Origin: Mycobacterium sp. 1554424.7
GTDB lineage: Bacteria; Actinomycetota; Actinomycetes; Mycobacteriales; Mycobacteriaceae
Direction of reading: 5' to 3'
NCBI RefSeq assembly: GCF_001665295.1
Contig: NZ_LZSE01000091.1
Span: 39,429 to 103,428 of the forward strand
Length of the DNA stretch: 64,000 nt
Each line of letters starts with the position of its first letter. The stretch's first letter is position 1. Made by a program: the position numbers and the translations under genes. Shown here piece by piece: positions 9,010 through 16,920 of this stretch. The notes beneath the pieces were generated by a model. That model saw only the letters and a program-made list of their open reading frames with translations. It ran no database searches and was not told the origin of the DNA.

Positions 9010-9313
9010 GCTAGGCTCCCGCTATCGCGAAAAGCGTTGGCACGCACCGAGGCCGGCCATCGCTTTGGCGAGTCAAGGAGGCCCCCTGCGAGGGACAACT
9101 CCGGCCCTCCTCGAGGCTGCATCGTCTCGAGAATTGCGCGCACCAACCAAGGGCGCGGATTTCAGCATCCAACGTCGTCTTCGTCGGCTCCGCGTTCGGG
9201 CGCGTTCCTCCGTGGGCCGAACGGCACCTCATACCGTGATTACCGCGGGTACGGTATTTCTTCGTCTCCACAGCACCTCCGCTTGCTAATCACCTGCCAG
9301 CATCCACCGGCGC
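9010..9313. other. Divergent intergenic region, no gene seen
   Basis: This is the leader of the sigma-factor gene, which runs leftward. With the two operators and the spacer up to 9603, it makes a 590-bp divergent control region. Frames here lack ribosome-binding sites and domains. Confidence 0.5.
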
Positions 9314-9356
9314 GGGGTGAGTGGTCATCACCCGCCGAACCAATTCATCCGGATGA
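9314..9356 (-). promoter_or_regulatory. Composite operator, copy 2 (upstream of sigma factor)
   Basis: Read on the minus strand: TCATCCGGATGA (9356-9345), 11 bp, GGGTGA, TGACCAC, TCACCCC (ends 9314). The palindrome differs from consensus at one base in each half, symmetrically, so the dyad is kept; this favours binding by a symmetric protein. Confidence 0.8.
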
Positions 9357-9488
9357 GCTGCTGTACGGCGCACAGATCGTTACTCTCGCCGTTCGAGGCG
9401 CCGATCTGAGCGAACAGCTCTTGCATTGAACTGCTGCTGGGGTCCAAGTGAATCGATCCAGCGACCTTGACGAGTCGTCTGTCGTCTA

Positions 9489-9531
9489 TCACCCGGGTGA
9501 GTGACCGAGGTGGGCGACGACAATTCACCCC
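9489..9531 (+). promoter_or_regulatory. Composite operator, copy 3 (upstream of DUF5709 gene)
   Basis: TCACCCGGGTGA (9489-9500), 11 bp, GGGCGA (9512-9517), CGACAAT, TCACCCC (9525-9531). It is 72 bp before the start at 9604 and divergent to copy 2, 132 bp away. Confidence 0.8.
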
Positions 9532-9603
9532 GCTGCGCTCCATGATCACAACGACGACAGCCGAGCAGCTGCCTGCTGTCATCTGAACCTTGGCGGCTAC
9601 GGA

Positions 9604-10068
9604 ATGGAGACGGCGCTGGTGGAGATTTCTGAATTCGATGATGTGCAAGCCCATCTGCTCGAACCGGAAGAAAGCCTCGACTCAGAGCAGACCGGGATCG
9701 ACCTCGACGAAGGATACTCACCGCCGGAACGCCCGCGTGAACTGCGGGCCTGGGGTCTTACCGCAAGAGAAGCGCGGACCCATGAAAGTCTTGCGCGCCG
9801 ACTGGCCCGTGAAGTGCCCGACGTGACCGATCAGTGGGATGGCGACGGAATCGGTGATAGCGCCGACAGCGATGGTGAGCCAATCGACGATCAAGTCGGC
9901 TATATGCGCGCAGGGCGCCTTGTCGCATTCGACGTCGACCCTACGGATCCCGGTACGGATTACCTTGCCCACGACGTCGGCATTGACGGTGGCGCCGCCT
10001 CGGCTGAGGAAGCAGCCATACACATCGTCGATGAGGACACCAGGGCCACTGGGGGTTGGCGTGTCTGA
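9604..10068 (+). CDS. DUF5709-family protein
   Basis: This acidic 154-residue soluble protein matches the actinobacterial DUF5709 pattern: an N-terminal EPEESLDSEQTG, the LDEGYSPPERP signature, a LARREVPDVT-like segment, and a C-terminal VGIDGGAASAEEAAIHIV block. The family has no known activity; in actinobacteria its members are often stress-induced. It is a single-gene unit under operator copy 3, divergent from the sigma factor. ATG 9604 is the first start after the operator. Confidence 0.8.
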   Translation: METALVEISEFDDVQAHLLEPEESLDSEQTGIDLDEGYSPPERPRELRAWGLTAREARTHESLARRLAREVPDVTDQWDGDGIGDSADSDGEPIDDQVGYMRAGRLVAFDVDPTDPGTDYLAHDVGIDGGAASAEEAAIHIVDEDTRATGGWRV

Positions 10069-10316
10069 TGGCCTATCGTCCGGCAATCTTGTGGTGCGAG
10101 CGCTTTGAGTGTGTCTTTCGGCGCGGCGCGATCCCACGCCTGACCTAACGAGTCCCTCCGCCCTAGAATCGGTCGCCGCGCCTGGCCGGCCGCGTGTCCT
10201 GCACCGCGAGAACATGATTCATCACACCGCAGCGCGCCGCTCGGGGTTCCCTGAAGCATGCGTCATTCGGTGCGCACGGGAAACCGTCCGATCTCGCGGT
10301 CGCAGCTTGAGTTTTA
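10069..10316. other. Intergenic stretch before the NADH dehydrogenase operon
   Basis: No supported gene. With the operator and leader it forms a 417-bp gap between 10068 and 10486. Confidence 0.45.
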
Positions 10317-10358
10317 TCACCCGGGTGAATCCTAGTGGTGAGTGATGACAGACGGGCC
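10317..10358 (+). promoter_or_regulatory. Composite operator, copy 4 (upstream of NADH dehydrogenase operon)
   Basis: The palindrome TCACCCGGGTGA (10317-10328) is perfect and is followed at 11 bp by GAGTGA (10340-10345) and TGACAGA. The last half-site (CGGGCC) is lost. It lies 140 bp before ATG 10486. Confidence 0.7.
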
Positions 10359-10485
10359 AGGCACGGGTGATGCTCGTGCTGGAGATCATTTCCGCAGCTG
10401 TTCACACGAAACGGTCCGGGGCGCCGTGGCACCAATCGATCCGAGATACCACGTGGATACCCGAATACCAAACAGGAGAAGAGAT

Positions 10486-11853
10486 ATGAAGGCCGTGCCG
10501 GTTTACCGTCGACCGCAGAAGGCGCCACCGATCACCTCGGTTGTGATCGTCGGCAGCGGGTTCGCCGGTTTCGAGTGTGCGCGCCGACTGGCCCGGCGGC
10601 TGGATAAGGCGCGCGCCTCGGATGTGAGGGTGACCATCGTTTCGCCGGTCGATTACCTGCAGTACACGCCGTTGCTGGCGGATGTGGCCGGTGGGCTGGT
10701 CGACCCGCGGTTTGTCTGTGTTCCGCTGGCCGGAACCCTCAAGGGCGTGCGGGCGGTGCGCGGCCTGGTCGACAGTGCCGACTTCGATCGGCATACGCTG
10801 TCGTTCACCGATCCGGAGGGCGGAGTAGGGACGCTGTCGTGGGACCGGCTGGTTTTGACACCAGGCTCGGTGACCCGTCTTTTCGATACGCCCGGTTTGG
10901 CCAAATACGCGCACGGGCTGAAGTCGACGGCCGAGGCGCTATATCTGCGTGATCGTGTGATCGAGCAGTTGGAACTGGCGCACGTCGACCAAAGCGAAGC
11001 GCGGGCCGCCGCGCGCCGCACGATTGTCGTTGTCGGTGCGTCGTATTCGGGTTCCGAATTGACGGCGCAGCTGCGCGCGCTCGCCGACGCAGCGGCGAAG
11101 CAGATGGGCTTCGATCGGGCCTCGGTGCGGTTTGTGCTGCTCGACTTAGCCGACCACGTCATGCCCGAGCTGGGGCAGAAGCTCGGCGACGCGGCGATGC
11201 GTGTGCTGCGCTCTCGCGGAATCGAGGTCCGGCTGGGCACGACCCTCAAGGAGGTTCACGCCGATCATGTTGTGCTCACCGATGATTCGCGGATCGACAC
11301 TTACACGGTAGCGTGGGTGGCCGGCGTGACCCCGTCGCCAATGATCGCCACCCTGGGACTGGATACCGAGCGGGGCCGGCTGAAGGTGCAGACCGATCTG
11401 CAGGTACCAGGTCACCCCGACGTGTTTGCCGCGGGCGACGCCGCCGCCGTTCCGGACCTCACCCAGCCGGGCAAGATCGCCCCGCCCACCGCCCAGCACG
11501 CAAGCCGGCAAGGTAAGACGTTGGCCCACAACGTCGCCGCAAGTCTCGGCTACGGTGAGCGGAAGGACTACCGCCACAGCGACCAGGGCATGGTGGTCGA
11601 CTTGGGTCCGCGCTACGCCGTCGCCAACCCGCTAGGCGTCCACCTATCGGGCTACGCCGCGAAGTTTGTCGCCCGCGTTTACCACCTTTACGCGATTCCC
11701 CGGCTCGTCAACCGCTGGGCAGTCGCACTCGCGTATCTCACCGACGTCTTCTTCCCCCGCACCGTGCTGTCGATGGGATTCGTTTGCGGTGCCGACGCCC
11801 AGTTCACGGCCGGCGAAGTCGTCCAGCTACCGAAGGCCGTGGGCGCGGAATGA
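10486..11853 (+). CDS. Type II NADH dehydrogenase-like FAD/NAD(P) oxidoreductase
   Basis: This 455-residue flavoprotein has two Rossmann folds: VVIVGSGFAGFECARRL for FAD and IVVVGASYSGSELTAQL for NAD(P)H. A typical FAAGDAAAVPD segment and an Ndh-like C-terminus with an amphipathic or hydrophobic end (NRWAVALAYLTDVFFPRTVLS) follow. Type II enzymes pass electrons from NADH to quinone without pumping protons. ATG 10486 is chosen over an in-frame upstream ATG because AGGAGAAG sits at ideal spacing. It is first in an operon with the molybdoenzyme, the flavin reductase, the DUF6510 remnant and an RraA-like gene. Confidence 0.85.
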   Translation: MKAVPVYRRPQKAPPITSVVIVGSGFAGFECARRLARRLDKARASDVRVTIVSPVDYLQYTPLLADVAGGLVDPRFVCVPLAGTLKGVRAVRGLVDSADFDRHTLSFTDPEGGVGTLSWDRLVLTPGSVTRLFDTPGLAKYAHGLKSTAEALYLRDRVIEQLELAHVDQSEARAAARRTIVVVGASYSGSELTAQLRALADAAAKQMGFDRASVRFVLLDLADHVMPELGQKLGDAAMRVLRSRGIEVRLGTTLKEVHADHVVLTDDSRIDTYTVAWVAGVTPSPMIATLGLDTERGRLKVQTDLQVPGHPDVFAAGDAAAVPDLTQPGKIAPPTAQHASRQGKTLAHNVAASLGYGERKDYRHSDQGMVVDLGPRYAVANPLGVHLSGYAAKFVARVYHLYAIPRLVNRWAVALAYLTDVFFPRTVLSMGFVCGADAQFTAGEVVQLPKAVGAE

Positions 11854-11881
11854 TATTTGATGACCAGCGTGGGGAACACCA

Positions 11882-12481
11882 ATGAGTATCGTCAACAAGG
11901 GCTTTCGCGGGCGACGCGCTGAGCCGCCCCGCGAGCTGCCGCCCGGGCAACATTTGACCGTGGACTTCCCCGTCCTGCAAGCAGGACCCACTCCGCGGAT
12001 CGATCTTGATGACTGGCGATTCACCATTCGCGACGAGCGCGGCGCTGAACACTCGTGGACCTGGGCCCAGCTCAAGCTCTTGCCCAGCGAGCGGCTCACC
12101 GTGGACATTCACTGCGTTACCACGTGGTCCAAGCTGGATACCGAATGGGAAGGCGTCTCTCTGGACACACTTTTCGAGTCGACCGACACTGCTGCCGGAT
12201 TCGCACTGGTCAGCTCCTACGGTGGCTACACCACCAATCTTCCGATGGCCGATCTTCTCGGTGGGAAGGCTTGGATCGTGTATGCCTACCAGGGCACACC
12301 GCTTAGCGCGGCGCACGGCGGACCGGCGCGGCTGCTGGTGCCGCACCTGTACTTCTGGAAGTCCGCGAAATGGGTGAGATCCATTGAGTTGCGAGACAGC
12401 GACGCACCGGGATTCTGGGAGCGGTTGGGCTACCACAGCTACGGCGACCCGTGGCAAGAACAACGCTACGCGGGGGACTGA
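11882..12481 (+). CDS. Molybdopterin-dependent oxidoreductase, sulfite-oxidase fold
   Basis: The 199-residue protein is the compact bacterial form of the sulfite oxidase/MsrP superfamily. Cys78 in DIHCVTTWS is the molybdenum ligand, followed by SYGGYTTNLPM and the GGPARLLVPHLYFWKSAKWV block. There is no signal peptide, so it is probably cytoplasmic, unlike periplasmic MsrP. The adjacent FAD/NAD(P)H reductase likely supplies electrons. Substrate unknown; oxidised methionine, sulfite or another S- or N-oxide are candidates by family. A decayed copy of its N-terminus is present at 34176. Confidence 0.87.
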   Translation: MSIVNKGFRGRRAEPPRELPPGQHLTVDFPVLQAGPTPRIDLDDWRFTIRDERGAEHSWTWAQLKLLPSERLTVDIHCVTTWSKLDTEWEGVSLDTLFESTDTAAGFALVSSYGGYTTNLPMADLLGGKAWIVYAYQGTPLSAAHGGPARLLVPHLYFWKSAKWVRSIELRDSDAPGFWERLGYHSYGDPWQEQRYAGD

Positions 12482-12489
12482 CGACGGCG

Positions 12490-13251
12490 GTGGACGTCCC
12501 CGTGAAACCGAAGCTGCACTGGCAGGTCGCCCGTGTGGTCGACTCTGAACCCGAGACTGGGTCAGCGCAAACGATCGGGTTGACCGTGCCGAGCTGGGGC
12601 GGCCACTTGGCCGGCCAGCACATTGATCTCAAGCTGACCGCGGAGGACGGGTACAGCGCGCAACGCAGCTATTCACTGAGCCGCCCACCCGACGGTGACC
12701 GCATCGAGCTTACCGTGCAGCAGATCCCCGATGGGGAAGTCTCGCCCTACCTCGCCGGGCTTGTCGCCGGAGACGAGGTCGAACTTCGAGGACCCATTGG
12801 CGGCTGGTTCGTCTGGCGGCCTGACGACGACGACGCTCGGGTTCTGCTGGTCGGCGGCGGATCGGGAATCGTGCCGTTGATGGCGATGCTCCGGCGCCGG
12901 GCCGTGGCGGGCAGCACCGACTTTCGGCTGGTCTACTCGGTGCGCAGTCCGGACGATGTGTACTACGCTCACGAGCTGAGCCGGCTCGAGCGCGAATGCG
13001 CCTGGCTGCGGGTCGGGCTGGTCTACACCCGCGTGGCCCCGCCGGAGACGACCCGGCCGCCGGGGCGGGTCCGTATCGCTGACCTGGCATCCACGGAGTG
13101 GGCGCCCACCGACGGCGCACGCGTATACGTCTGCGGTCCAACGGGATTCGTAGAATCGGTCACCGCGATGCTGATCGACCAGGGGCATCAACCGTCAGCG
13201 ATCCGGACCGAGCGGTTCGGGCCCAGCAGCCAATCCGGAAGCGAGGAGTGA
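12490..13251 (+). CDS. FAD/NAD(P)H ferredoxin-reductase-like oxidoreductase
   Basis: The FNR-type module has the FAD-binding RSYSLS motif, the GDEVELRGPIGGWF segment, the NAD(P)-binding LLVGGGSGIVPLMAML and a terminal VYVCGPTGF. No 2Fe-2S domain follows, so it is a 253-residue two-domain reductase. Following the molybdoenzyme directly, it probably feeds it electrons from NAD(P)H. Start uncertain: GTG 12490 gives the usual length, while GTG 12451 would overlap the previous gene. Confidence 0.85.
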   Translation: MDVPVKPKLHWQVARVVDSEPETGSAQTIGLTVPSWGGHLAGQHIDLKLTAEDGYSAQRSYSLSRPPDGDRIELTVQQIPDGEVSPYLAGLVAGDEVELRGPIGGWFVWRPDDDDARVLLVGGGSGIVPLMAMLRRRAVAGSTDFRLVYSVRSPDDVYYAHELSRLERECAWLRVGLVYTRVAPPETTRPPGRVRIADLASTEWAPTDGARVYVCGPTGFVESVTAMLIDQGHQPSAIRTERFGPSSQSGSEE

Positions 13252-13522
13252 TGACCGAACCAACGCACGTCGACGGTAACGCGGCCGCGGGCGTCTTCGC
13301 AGAAGTGCTGGATTCGATGTCACCACCGCGACGTTGACTTGCGGGACATGTGGTCGCGCTGGGGCCTTCGCCGAGACTCACGTCTATAACCGCGGGCCAG
13401 GCATCGTGGCGCGCTGCCCCTGCTGCGGAGACGTCCTGGCCCGGCTGGTCAAAACGCCCAACGATGTGTGGCTGGACTTTCGCGGCGCCCAGTTCTGGCG
13501 TGTCCCGATCCAGGCCCCCTGA
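13251..13522 (+). pseudogene. DUF6510-like zinc-ribbon gene broken by a frameshift
   Basis: ATG 13251 overlaps the flavin reductase stop and encodes THVDGNAAAGVFAEVLDS, the start typical of DUF6510 proteins, but this frame stops at 13337. The rest of the family pattern (DVTTATLTCGTCGRAGAF, then ARCPCCGDVLARLV with two CxxC pairs) continues in another frame from about 13318 to 13522. A single-base loss near 13315 explains the break. The two halves together give the usual length of about 90 residues. It may be a real mutation or a sequencing error; no slippery sequence is obvious. Confidence 0.7.
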
Positions 13523-14172
13523 TGGAGTCCCTCAACGCACTCGCCGGCCGCGTTCGGACGGCCGACATCGTGGACGGCATGGGGCGGCGGCACCGACATC
13601 GGTGTCATCTCCTCGACCTTGTTAGTCCCACTCCCGGTCGCCGGCTCTTCGGCCCCGCCGTGACCATCTCGTATTTCCCGGCGTGCCGGGCCACTCTCCC
13701 GCCCGAGCACTACAACTTCAAGAGGCTGTTCTACGACGCCATCGAAGGCGGTGCCGACGGGCGCGTGCTGGTTCTGGCCAGTAACGGTTGCACCGATGCG
13801 TCATTGGGTGGTGGGACAAAACTATCGCGTGTCCGAAACCATCGGCTCGCCGGCATTCTCGCGGACGGGCGGCTGCGAGACTTCGCCGAACTCGAACTCT
13901 ACGACCTCGCCATCTACTGCCGAGGCGAAACAACGCGGTGGGGTGGCGACACCGTCACCCCGTACGAGGTGAACCGTCCGGTCGTGGTCGCCGGCGTGGC
14001 GGTGCGTCCGGGCGACTACGTCTTCGCGGACGCCTCCGGCGCCGCGGTGATACCTGCCGGCGACGTGCGTGCTGTTCTACGCGCCGCCAACGAAGTCGCG
14101 GTCGAAGACGCAGCGGCCATCGACACCATCAGAGACGAAACTTCAACCACGCTGGGTGGCAACGAGATTTGA
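13522..14172 (+). CDS. RraA-family protein (HMG aldolase/demethylmenaquinone methyltransferase-like)
   Basis: This 216-residue protein carries RraA landmarks: an N-terminal RTADIVDGMG, the GPAVTISYFP strand, the LASNGCTDASLGGGTKLSRVRNHRLAGILADGRLRD region where the family's glycine loop and GxxxDGxxRD motif lie, and the C-terminal RPGDYVFADASGAAVIPA. Relatives include 4-hydroxy-4-methyl-2-oxoglutarate aldolases and RNase E inhibitors. The usual G-G-x-x-T loop is partly altered, so activity is uncertain. Its ATG overlaps the stop of the DUF6510 remnant (TGATG). Confidence 0.78.
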   Translation: MESLNALAGRVRTADIVDGMGRRHRHRCHLLDLVSPTPGRRLFGPAVTISYFPACRATLPPEHYNFKRLFYDAIEGGADGRVLVLASNGCTDASLGGGTKLSRVRNHRLAGILADGRLRDFAELELYDLAIYCRGETTRWGGDTVTPYEVNRPVVVAGVAVRPGDYVFADASGAAVIPAGDVRAVLRAANEVAVEDAAAIDTIRDETSTTLGGNEI

Positions 14173-14265
14173 ACGGTTGTCGGTCCGGAAGCGTTGCGCC
14201 GTCCTGCAGGCTGGATCGCAGCGGTCGGTCCCGTTGGAGCGTGCCATGGTCGTTCTCGTCGGTGC

Positions 14266-14308
14266 CCACCCGGGTGAATTGAGCCGCGGGATGAGGACAT
14301 CTCACCCC
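14266..14308 (+). promoter_or_regulatory. Composite operator, copy 5 (upstream of RidA-DUF421-Csp)
   Basis: CCACCCGGGTGA (14266-14277), 11 bp, GGATGA (14289-14294), GGACATC, TCACCCC (14302-14308). It is 122 bp before ATG 14431. Confidence 0.78.
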
Positions 14309-14430
14309 ATGCGCGCCGATAGTGGTTGTTGATCTGAGCCACGACCCGACGCCCCGGATCGACGACATTTTGTCGGGCAGCACATCAATCGCAACAACCA
14401 TGGCTCCAACAATCGACAAGAGGAAACCGC

Positions 14431-14859
14431 ATGGCCAAGCCCGAATTCTTCGATACCCCGGGATACGGCGCGATCGCCCGTACCCGTAACTACTACCGCC
14501 AAGCTCTACGCATTGGCGATCGCATCGAGATCTCCGGCCAAGGCGGCTGGGACGCGGATTTCACGTTGTCGGCCACATCCCTGCAGGACGAGATCGTCAA
14601 CGCGTGCGACAACGTCGAAAAGACCCTCGCTGAGGCCGGCGCCAGCTGGCACGACGTCGTGAACATTCACTCCTACCATGTCCCGACGGACGATGAATCC
14701 ATTGGTGACGAACACATGTCGGTGATGGTGGATCAGCTCCGCAAGAGGTCCGGCGAAAGTCTCCCGTTGTGGACCGCGGTGGGCGTCGAGGCGCTCGCGC
14801 TGCCCAACCAGCGCGTCGAGATCGAGGTCGTCGCCATCGTCGGATCCGGCGGCAAGTAG
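14431..14859 (+). CDS. RidA/YjgF/YER057c-family protein
   Basis: This 142-residue Rid protein has the family core IEISGQGGWD, the VNACDNVEKTLAEAGASWHDVVNIHSYHV helix-strand and the C-terminal LALPNQRVEIEVVAIV. The canonical substrate-binding Arg of enamine/imine deaminases (in an R-x-E/C-P context) is not evident, so this is a divergent Rid subgroup. RidA proteins hydrolyse reactive enamines, and Escherichia coli RidA becomes a chaperone when N-chlorinated. ATG 14431 follows AAGAGGAAA. It leads an operon with a DUF421 membrane protein and a copper-binding protein. A truncated copy of its N-terminus is at 45214. Confidence 0.83.
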   Translation: MAKPEFFDTPGYGAIARTRNYYRQALRIGDRIEISGQGGWDADFTLSATSLQDEIVNACDNVEKTLAEAGASWHDVVNIHSYHVPTDDESIGDEHMSVMVDQLRKRSGESLPLWTAVGVEALALPNQRVEIEVVAIVGSGGK

Positions 14860-14889
14860 CCACCATGTCGCTCTTAGAACGAGGTTTGC

Positions 14890-15423
14890 GTGGACCGAAT
14901 ATTTCAGACCCTGATCGGTGATCCGCTCGGGTCCTTCGATGCCGCAATCAAAGCCTCGGCGCTATTCCTCACGGCTGCGATTCTCTTTCGGTTCATGGAG
15001 CGCCGTACCCTCGCCGAATTCGCGCCCTTCGACTGGATCGCCGCGGTGGCGGCCGGGGCCATCGTCGGTCGGGCCGCAACCGCCAGCGATAGCTCATGGC
15101 TAAGCGCAACCTCGGCGCTCATCAGCCTCCTCGTCGCCCACGCGGTACTAGCGAGATTGCGCTTCGTTCCGGCGATTCGACGTTTCATCGATCCGCCGCT
15201 GAAGGTGCTGATCCGCAACGGACACGTCGACCGACGCAGCCTGCGTCGATGCGGACTAACCACCGCCGATCTCGAGGCTGTACTACGACAGCACGGACAC
15301 GAAAGCTCCGATCGTATTCACCTGGCGATCTTCGAAGCCAAAGGCGCCATCTCCATTCTGTTAGCGGATGGGAAGGGGTCATCGGCATTATGTCCCAGTG
15401 ACAAGCGACAACTTGCCGGCTGA
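14890..15423 (+). CDS. DUF421/YetF-family membrane protein
   Basis: This 177-residue protein has about three N-terminal membrane segments (ASALFLTAAILFRFMERR, the FDWIAAVAAGAIVGRAA helix and LISLLVAHAVLARL) followed by the soluble DUF421 domain with PPLKVLIRNGHVDRRSLRRCGLTTADLEAVLR and IHLAIFEAKGAISIL. The family's function is unknown. GTG 14890 starts 30 bp after the ridA stop. It is part of the unit under operator copy 5. Confidence 0.8.
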   Translation: MDRIFQTLIGDPLGSFDAAIKASALFLTAAILFRFMERRTLAEFAPFDWIAAVAAGAIVGRAATASDSSWLSATSALISLLVAHAVLARLRFVPAIRRFIDPPLKVLIRNGHVDRRSLRRCGLTTADLEAVLRQHGHESSDRIHLAIFEAKGAISILLADGKGSSALCPSDKRQLAG

Positions 15424-15540
15424 ACCGACGTCCACCTGCGGTTCGAAGCGCGTTTCGCTACAGAGCATTTCGCCGGCGTCGCCGTGTCAGTTCGTGCGAC
15501 AGACCATGTCAGTTTCAAGACAGATTAGGAGAAGGGTTCG

Positions 15541-15948
15541 ATGGACACCGTTAGCCGCATGCTGGCGACCTACCCGCAAGAGCTCGGTCGTATTGACAGA
15601 GCCAAACTGATCAGATGCATCGAAACCTGCATAGAGTGCGCTCAGGCATGCACGGCGTGCGCGGACTCTGATCTTGGCGAAGAGCGGGTCGCGCACCTCA
15701 CGAAATGTATTCGCACAAACCTCGACTGTGCCGACATATGCGTGACGACGAGCCGTGTACTGTCTCGTCGTACAGAATACGATGCAAACGTCACCCGCGC
15801 GGTGCTGGAGGCGTGCGCGGTTGCTTGCAAGGCTTGCGGCGACGAATGCGATCTGCATTCAGCACATCATGAGCATTGCCGCATCTGCGCCGACGTATGC
15901 CGCCGATGCGAAGAAGCGTGCCGCGACCTTCTCGCTTCATTGGGCTGA
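15541..15948 (+). CDS. Four-helix-bundle copper-binding (Csp-like) protein
   Basis: This 135-residue, Cys-rich protein matches the copper storage protein family (formerly DUF326). About 17 cysteines are spaced as CxxxC or CxxC along predicted helices: RCIETCIECAQACTAC, then CIRTNLDCADIC, CAVACKACGDEC and CRICADVCRRCEEAC. Such proteins line a helical bundle with thiols and bind many Cu(I) ions in the cytosol. Copper control fits an island dealing with phagocyte stress. ATG 15541 follows AGGAGAAGG. The gene converges on, and overlaps by 12 bp, the reductase gene from the other strand. Confidence 0.9.
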   Translation: MDTVSRMLATYPQELGRIDRAKLIRCIETCIECAQACTACADSDLGEERVAHLTKCIRTNLDCADICVTTSRVLSRRTEYDANVTRAVLEACAVACKACGDECDLHSAHHEHCRICADVCRRCEEACRDLLASLG

Positions 15949-16908
15949 ACGGCCTTCGGGCTCAACGGATGTGCCCTGCGATTCGGTGATCCAACGCTGG
16001 GCGTCGAGGGCAGCCGCGCAGCCGGAGGCTGCGGCGGTGATCGCTTGGCGGTAGCGTCGGTCGATCAGGTCGCCGGCGGCGAATACGCCGTCCGCTGAAG
16101 TGTGATTCGAATCGTCGCGGGTTCTGACGTAGCCGTGGATATCGAGGTCGACAAGTCCCTTCAATAGATCCGAGCGAGGCCGCTGTCCGACCGCGACGAA
16201 CACCGCACCAACGCTGATGTCGTGGTCGACAGTGCTATGCATGTTGCGCACCCGGAGACCGGTGACGTGGTGTTTGCCTTGGACGGCTAGCACTTTCGTG
16301 GAGGTCAGGATTATGACGTTGGAATGAGCGCGGAGCCGAACGACGGCGATGGCCGACGCCCCTAACCGGGGGCGGTGGTGGACGAGGGTCACGCGGCGGG
16401 CCCGCGACGCAAGATACAGCGCCTCTTCGATAGCAGCGTCGCCGCCGCCGATGACGGCGACTTCACACCCGGTCAACTGCCCACCGTCGAGTTTGGCACT
16501 CGTGCTGATTCCGCGGCCGAACAACGCTTGTGCGCCAGGTACATTGAGTAGCCGGCTGACGGAGCCCATCGCGAGGACCAGGGCGCGGGCATGGTGTCGT
16601 GCGTCGTGTACCGCGATCGTTTTGAGGTCGCCGTGGAGATGGAATCGGCCGACGTCGCCCGCGTGAAGCTCGGCGCCGAAACGCTGCGCCTGGTCGCGCA
16701 TCGCAGCCGCCAGCGCGGGTCCGCACACGGACGGAGCGATCCCGGGGTAGTTGTCCACCGGCCCGGCGGCCATCAGTGCACCGCCGGGCGCCTCGCCCTC
16801 CACGACGAGCGTGTCCAATCCGGCTCGCGCGGTGTAGATCGCCGCGGTGTAGCCGGCGGGTCCTGACCCGACGACAATGACATCACGAACCGAGCTCACG
16901 GGTCGCAT
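15937..16908 (-). CDS. Thioredoxin-reductase-like flavoprotein lacking the CxxC centre
   Basis: This 323-residue protein has the TrxB architecture: VIVVGSGPAGYTAAIYTARAG for FAD, APGGALMAAGPVDNYPG, an NADPH fold (CEVAVIGGGDAAIEEALYL) and the C-terminal GVFAAGDLIDRRYRQ. Where TrxB has GVSTCATCDG, it reads GISTSAKLDG at residues 133-142, so both redox cysteines are replaced (Ser137, Leu140). It cannot work as a classical thioredoxin reductase. It may act like ferredoxin/flavodoxin-NADP reductases or bacillithiol-disulfide-type reductases of the same fold. It is 12 bp downstream of lpd and shares its operator. Confidence 0.85.
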   Translation of the reverse strand: MRPVSSVRDVIVVGSGPAGYTAAIYTARAGLDTLVVEGEAPGGALMAAGPVDNYPGIAPSVCGPALAAAMRDQAQRFGAELHAGDVGRFHLHGDLKTIAVHDARHHARALVLAMGSVSRLLNVPGAQALFGRGISTSAKLDGGQLTGCEVAVIGGGDAAIEEALYLASRARRVTLVHHRPRLGASAIAVVRLRAHSNVIILTSTKVLAVQGKHHVTGLRVRNMHSTVDHDISVGAVFVAVGQRPRSDLLKGLVDLDIHGYVRTRDDSNHTSADGVFAAGDLIDRRYRQAITAAASGCAAALDAQRWITESQGTSVEPEGRSAQ

Positions 16909-16920
16909 CAGTCGGGGGTG

